From contig MGZO01000051.1 in assembly GCA_001802655.1 (NCBI GenBank), positions 1 to 6,444 on the forward strand: DNA of 6,444 nucleotides, read 5' to 3'. The position numbers and the translations under genes are program-made. Positions 5,200 through 6,444 of the stretch are shown in pieces; position 1 is the first letter of the stretch, and the number at the start of each line of letters is the position of its first letter. A model generated the notes under the pieces. That model did not search any database, had not been told where the DNA came from, and saw nothing but the letters and a program-made list of their open reading frames with translations. Source of the stretch: Hydrogenophilales bacterium RIFOXYD1_FULL_62_11 (GTDB lineage Bacteria > Pseudomonadota > Gammaproteobacteria > Burkholderiales > Thiobacillaceae).

Positions 5200-6444
5200 T
5201 TACTTCAGGTTCATGCAGTTGGCGTAATACGTCACCGTGGCCGGCCAGTCGCTGAAGATGCCGATGATGCCGACGTCCTTCGCCAGCACGTCGAGCACGC
5301 TCATGACATCGCCTTCGCGGGTAATCGCCGAGTCGATGGTCTGGAAGTAGTAGCCGTTGTTGCCGTCGGCCAGCACGCCCGAGCGCTCCAGCGTCCAGGT
5401 GATGATGTCGAGTCCGGCGGCGCGGGCGTTTTGCGCATAGGTCGAGGGAATGATCTTGCCGCTGCCGTCCACATCGAGCAGCGCAAACATCGGCGGTGCG
5501 ACGACGTTGATGCCTTCGGCCTTGTAGCCGTCGAGTTCGGCGGCACCCGGCAGCTCAGCGACCGTGTTGGCGTCGTCCAGATACACCGCCTGTTTGCCGA
5601 AGGCCGGCTCGTTGGCGATCCAGTAGCGCACGTCGCGAATGTCGAAGGACTGCGCCCACACGTCGCGCGGACGCACGCCCATGGCCTTGTACTCGTCAAT
5701 CATCTGCTGCGCATAGTCTGCCTGCGTGTAGTCGCCGGTGCCGTCGCCGTCGCTGTCATAGGGCATGGCCACGCTGGCGCTCTTCAGCTCGGGCGTCATT
5801 TTCACGCCGAGTTTCTTGAACAGCGCGATGCTTTCCTTGTGCGTCATCAGCGTGCCGCTGGACGGACCCGAATAGAGGTCAGTGCGGAAGTTCGCGGTAC
5901 CGCCCAGGTATTCGGCGACGGTCTTCGCGCGCGGATTGGAGGCATCCATCTTGCCGCGCAGCGTCTTAAACTCGGCCAGCGTGATGTCACTGGTGCGGCA
6001 CTCAGCTGATGCCGGCGTCAGCAGCGTGCCGTTGACGTCGAAACTGGCCGGGGTGAACGGCGTGGTGCATTTTGCAGCCAGCGGGGTGGCGAGGATATTG
6101 GTGGTGGTGTGCAGGTCGTTCTGCGCATGGCGGCACACCAGCTCCTTGTCCTGAGTGAAGGTCACGTCGCATTCCACGATGCCGGCGCCCATGCGTGCGG
6201 CGGCCATGTAGGACTCGCGCGTGTGCTCGGGGAATTGCAGCGCCGCGCCGCGATGGCCGATGGAGAAATCGCTCTTGCTGAACGGGCCGTTGGCGCACTG
6301 CTGCAACTTGCGCTTGAGCCTGCCATCCTGCATGTCCTCCACGAGGAAGAACGGCCGCGGGCCGATCTGAACGGACTGCTGCGCGCCATGAATATAACCG
6401 TGGCGATCCTCGCGATCGTGCCGCTCGCTGGCGCAGGCAGGCGC
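5200..6444 (-). CDS. Glycerophosphodiester phosphodiesterase, N-terminus cut by window edge
   Basis: The frame is open to the right edge, giving 414 visible residues. An in-frame GTG at 6342 is not the start: the frame upstream reads on with family-like sequence (SVQIGPRPFFLVEDM). Counting from the edge, SIGHRGA has the catalytic H64 and R65, PEHT is 72-75, IVECDVTF has metal ligands E91 and D93, LVCRHAQNDLHT has the second catalytic H106, and TPELKS has E219. An acidic DSDGDGTGD loop (230-238) may bind Ca2+. WTLERSG and IGIFSDWPA close the TIM barrel. The family splits glycerophosphodiesters into glycerol 3-phosphate and an alcohol. Several Cys residues (50, 92, 104, 126, 149 and one near the C-terminus) suggest disulfides outside the cytoplasm; the signal peptide would be off the edge. 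The protein ends NCMNLK with no PEP-CTERM tail. Confidence 0.93.
   Translation of the reverse strand, partial: APACASERHDREDRHGYIHGAQQSVQIGPRPFFLVEDMQDGRLKRKLQQCANGPFSKSDFSIGHRGAALQFPEHTRESYMAAARMGAGIVECDVTFTQDKELVCRHAQNDLHTTTNILATPLAAKCTTPFTPASFDVNGTLLTPASAECRTSDITLAEFKTLRGKMDASNPRAKTVAEYLGGTANFRTDLYSGPSSGTLMTHKESIALFKKLGVKMTPELKSASVAMPYDSDGDGTGDYTQADYAQQMIDEYKAMGVRPRDVWAQSFDIRDVRYWIANEPAFGKQAVYLDDANTVAELPGAAELDGYKAEGINVVAPPMFALLDVDGSGKIIPSTYAQNARAAGLDIITWTLERSGVLADGNNGYYFQTIDSAITREGDVMSVLDVLAKDVGIIGIFSDWPATVTYYANCMNLK

Noticed and set aside
14..6009. Long open frames on the plus strand (14-1465, 1458-3284, 3549-5009, 5119-6009)
   Set aside because: They lie antisense to well-supported minus-strand genes. 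Their translations are rich in Arg, His, Ala, Gly and Val with no recognisable domain, as expected for the mirror of GC-rich coding DNA.
6340..6342. GTG as the start of the GDPD gene
   Set aside because: The frame stays open to the edge, and the upstream residues look like the conserved N-terminal family region before LVEDM.

Overview
The window is a GC-rich, gene-dense stretch of a Gram-negative bacterial chromosome. Two of its products end in PEP-CTERM sorting tails (VPEPETWAMLLAGLGL- and VPEAETWAMLLAGLGL-type, followed by an Arg-rich end). That tail is the substrate signal of the exosortase/EPS system and is common in exopolysaccharide-forming Betaproteobacteria (Rhodocyclales, Nitrosomonadales and relatives). 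That lineage is an inference from tail style and composition. No exosortase gene or rRNA is present to confirm it.

All five supported genes lie on the minus strand, so transcription runs from right to left. In order: (1) a glycerophosphodiester phosphodiesterase (5200-6444, N-terminus cut by the right edge); (2) after a 334-bp gap with two hairpins and a regulatory region, an endonuclease/exonuclease/phosphatase (EEP) family protein with a PEP-CTERM tail (3429-4865); (3) after a textbook Rho-independent terminator and a short promoter region, a PhoD-type alkaline phosphatase/phosphodiesterase with a PEP-CTERM tail (1521-3257); (4) 43 bp further on, a secreted metallophosphoesterase-like protein (440-1477); (5) after a 63-bp gap holding a strong hairpin, the N-terminal third or so of an unidentified secreted, probably beta-structured protein (1-376, running off the left edge).

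Four consecutive genes therefore encode unrelated phosphoesterase folds (TIM-barrel GDPD, EEP/DNase I-like, PhoD, calcineurin-like). Three have visible signal peptides and the fourth belongs to a usually exported family. A reasonable reading is a surface or matrix-located set of enzymes that breaks down extracellular organophosphates: nucleic acid, phospholipid head-group diesters, and phosphomonoesters. Two of them would be processed through the exosortase pathway.

The most striking non-coding signal is a two-block sequence shared by the upstream regions of the two PEP-CTERM genes: an identical 17-mer, exactly 27 bp of largely different sequence, then an identical 11-mer. This indicates a common regulator or promoter class for the two genes. 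It does not fit a canonical sigma-54 promoter or an obvious Pho box. The long open frames on the plus strand are antisense shadows of the minus-strand genes.
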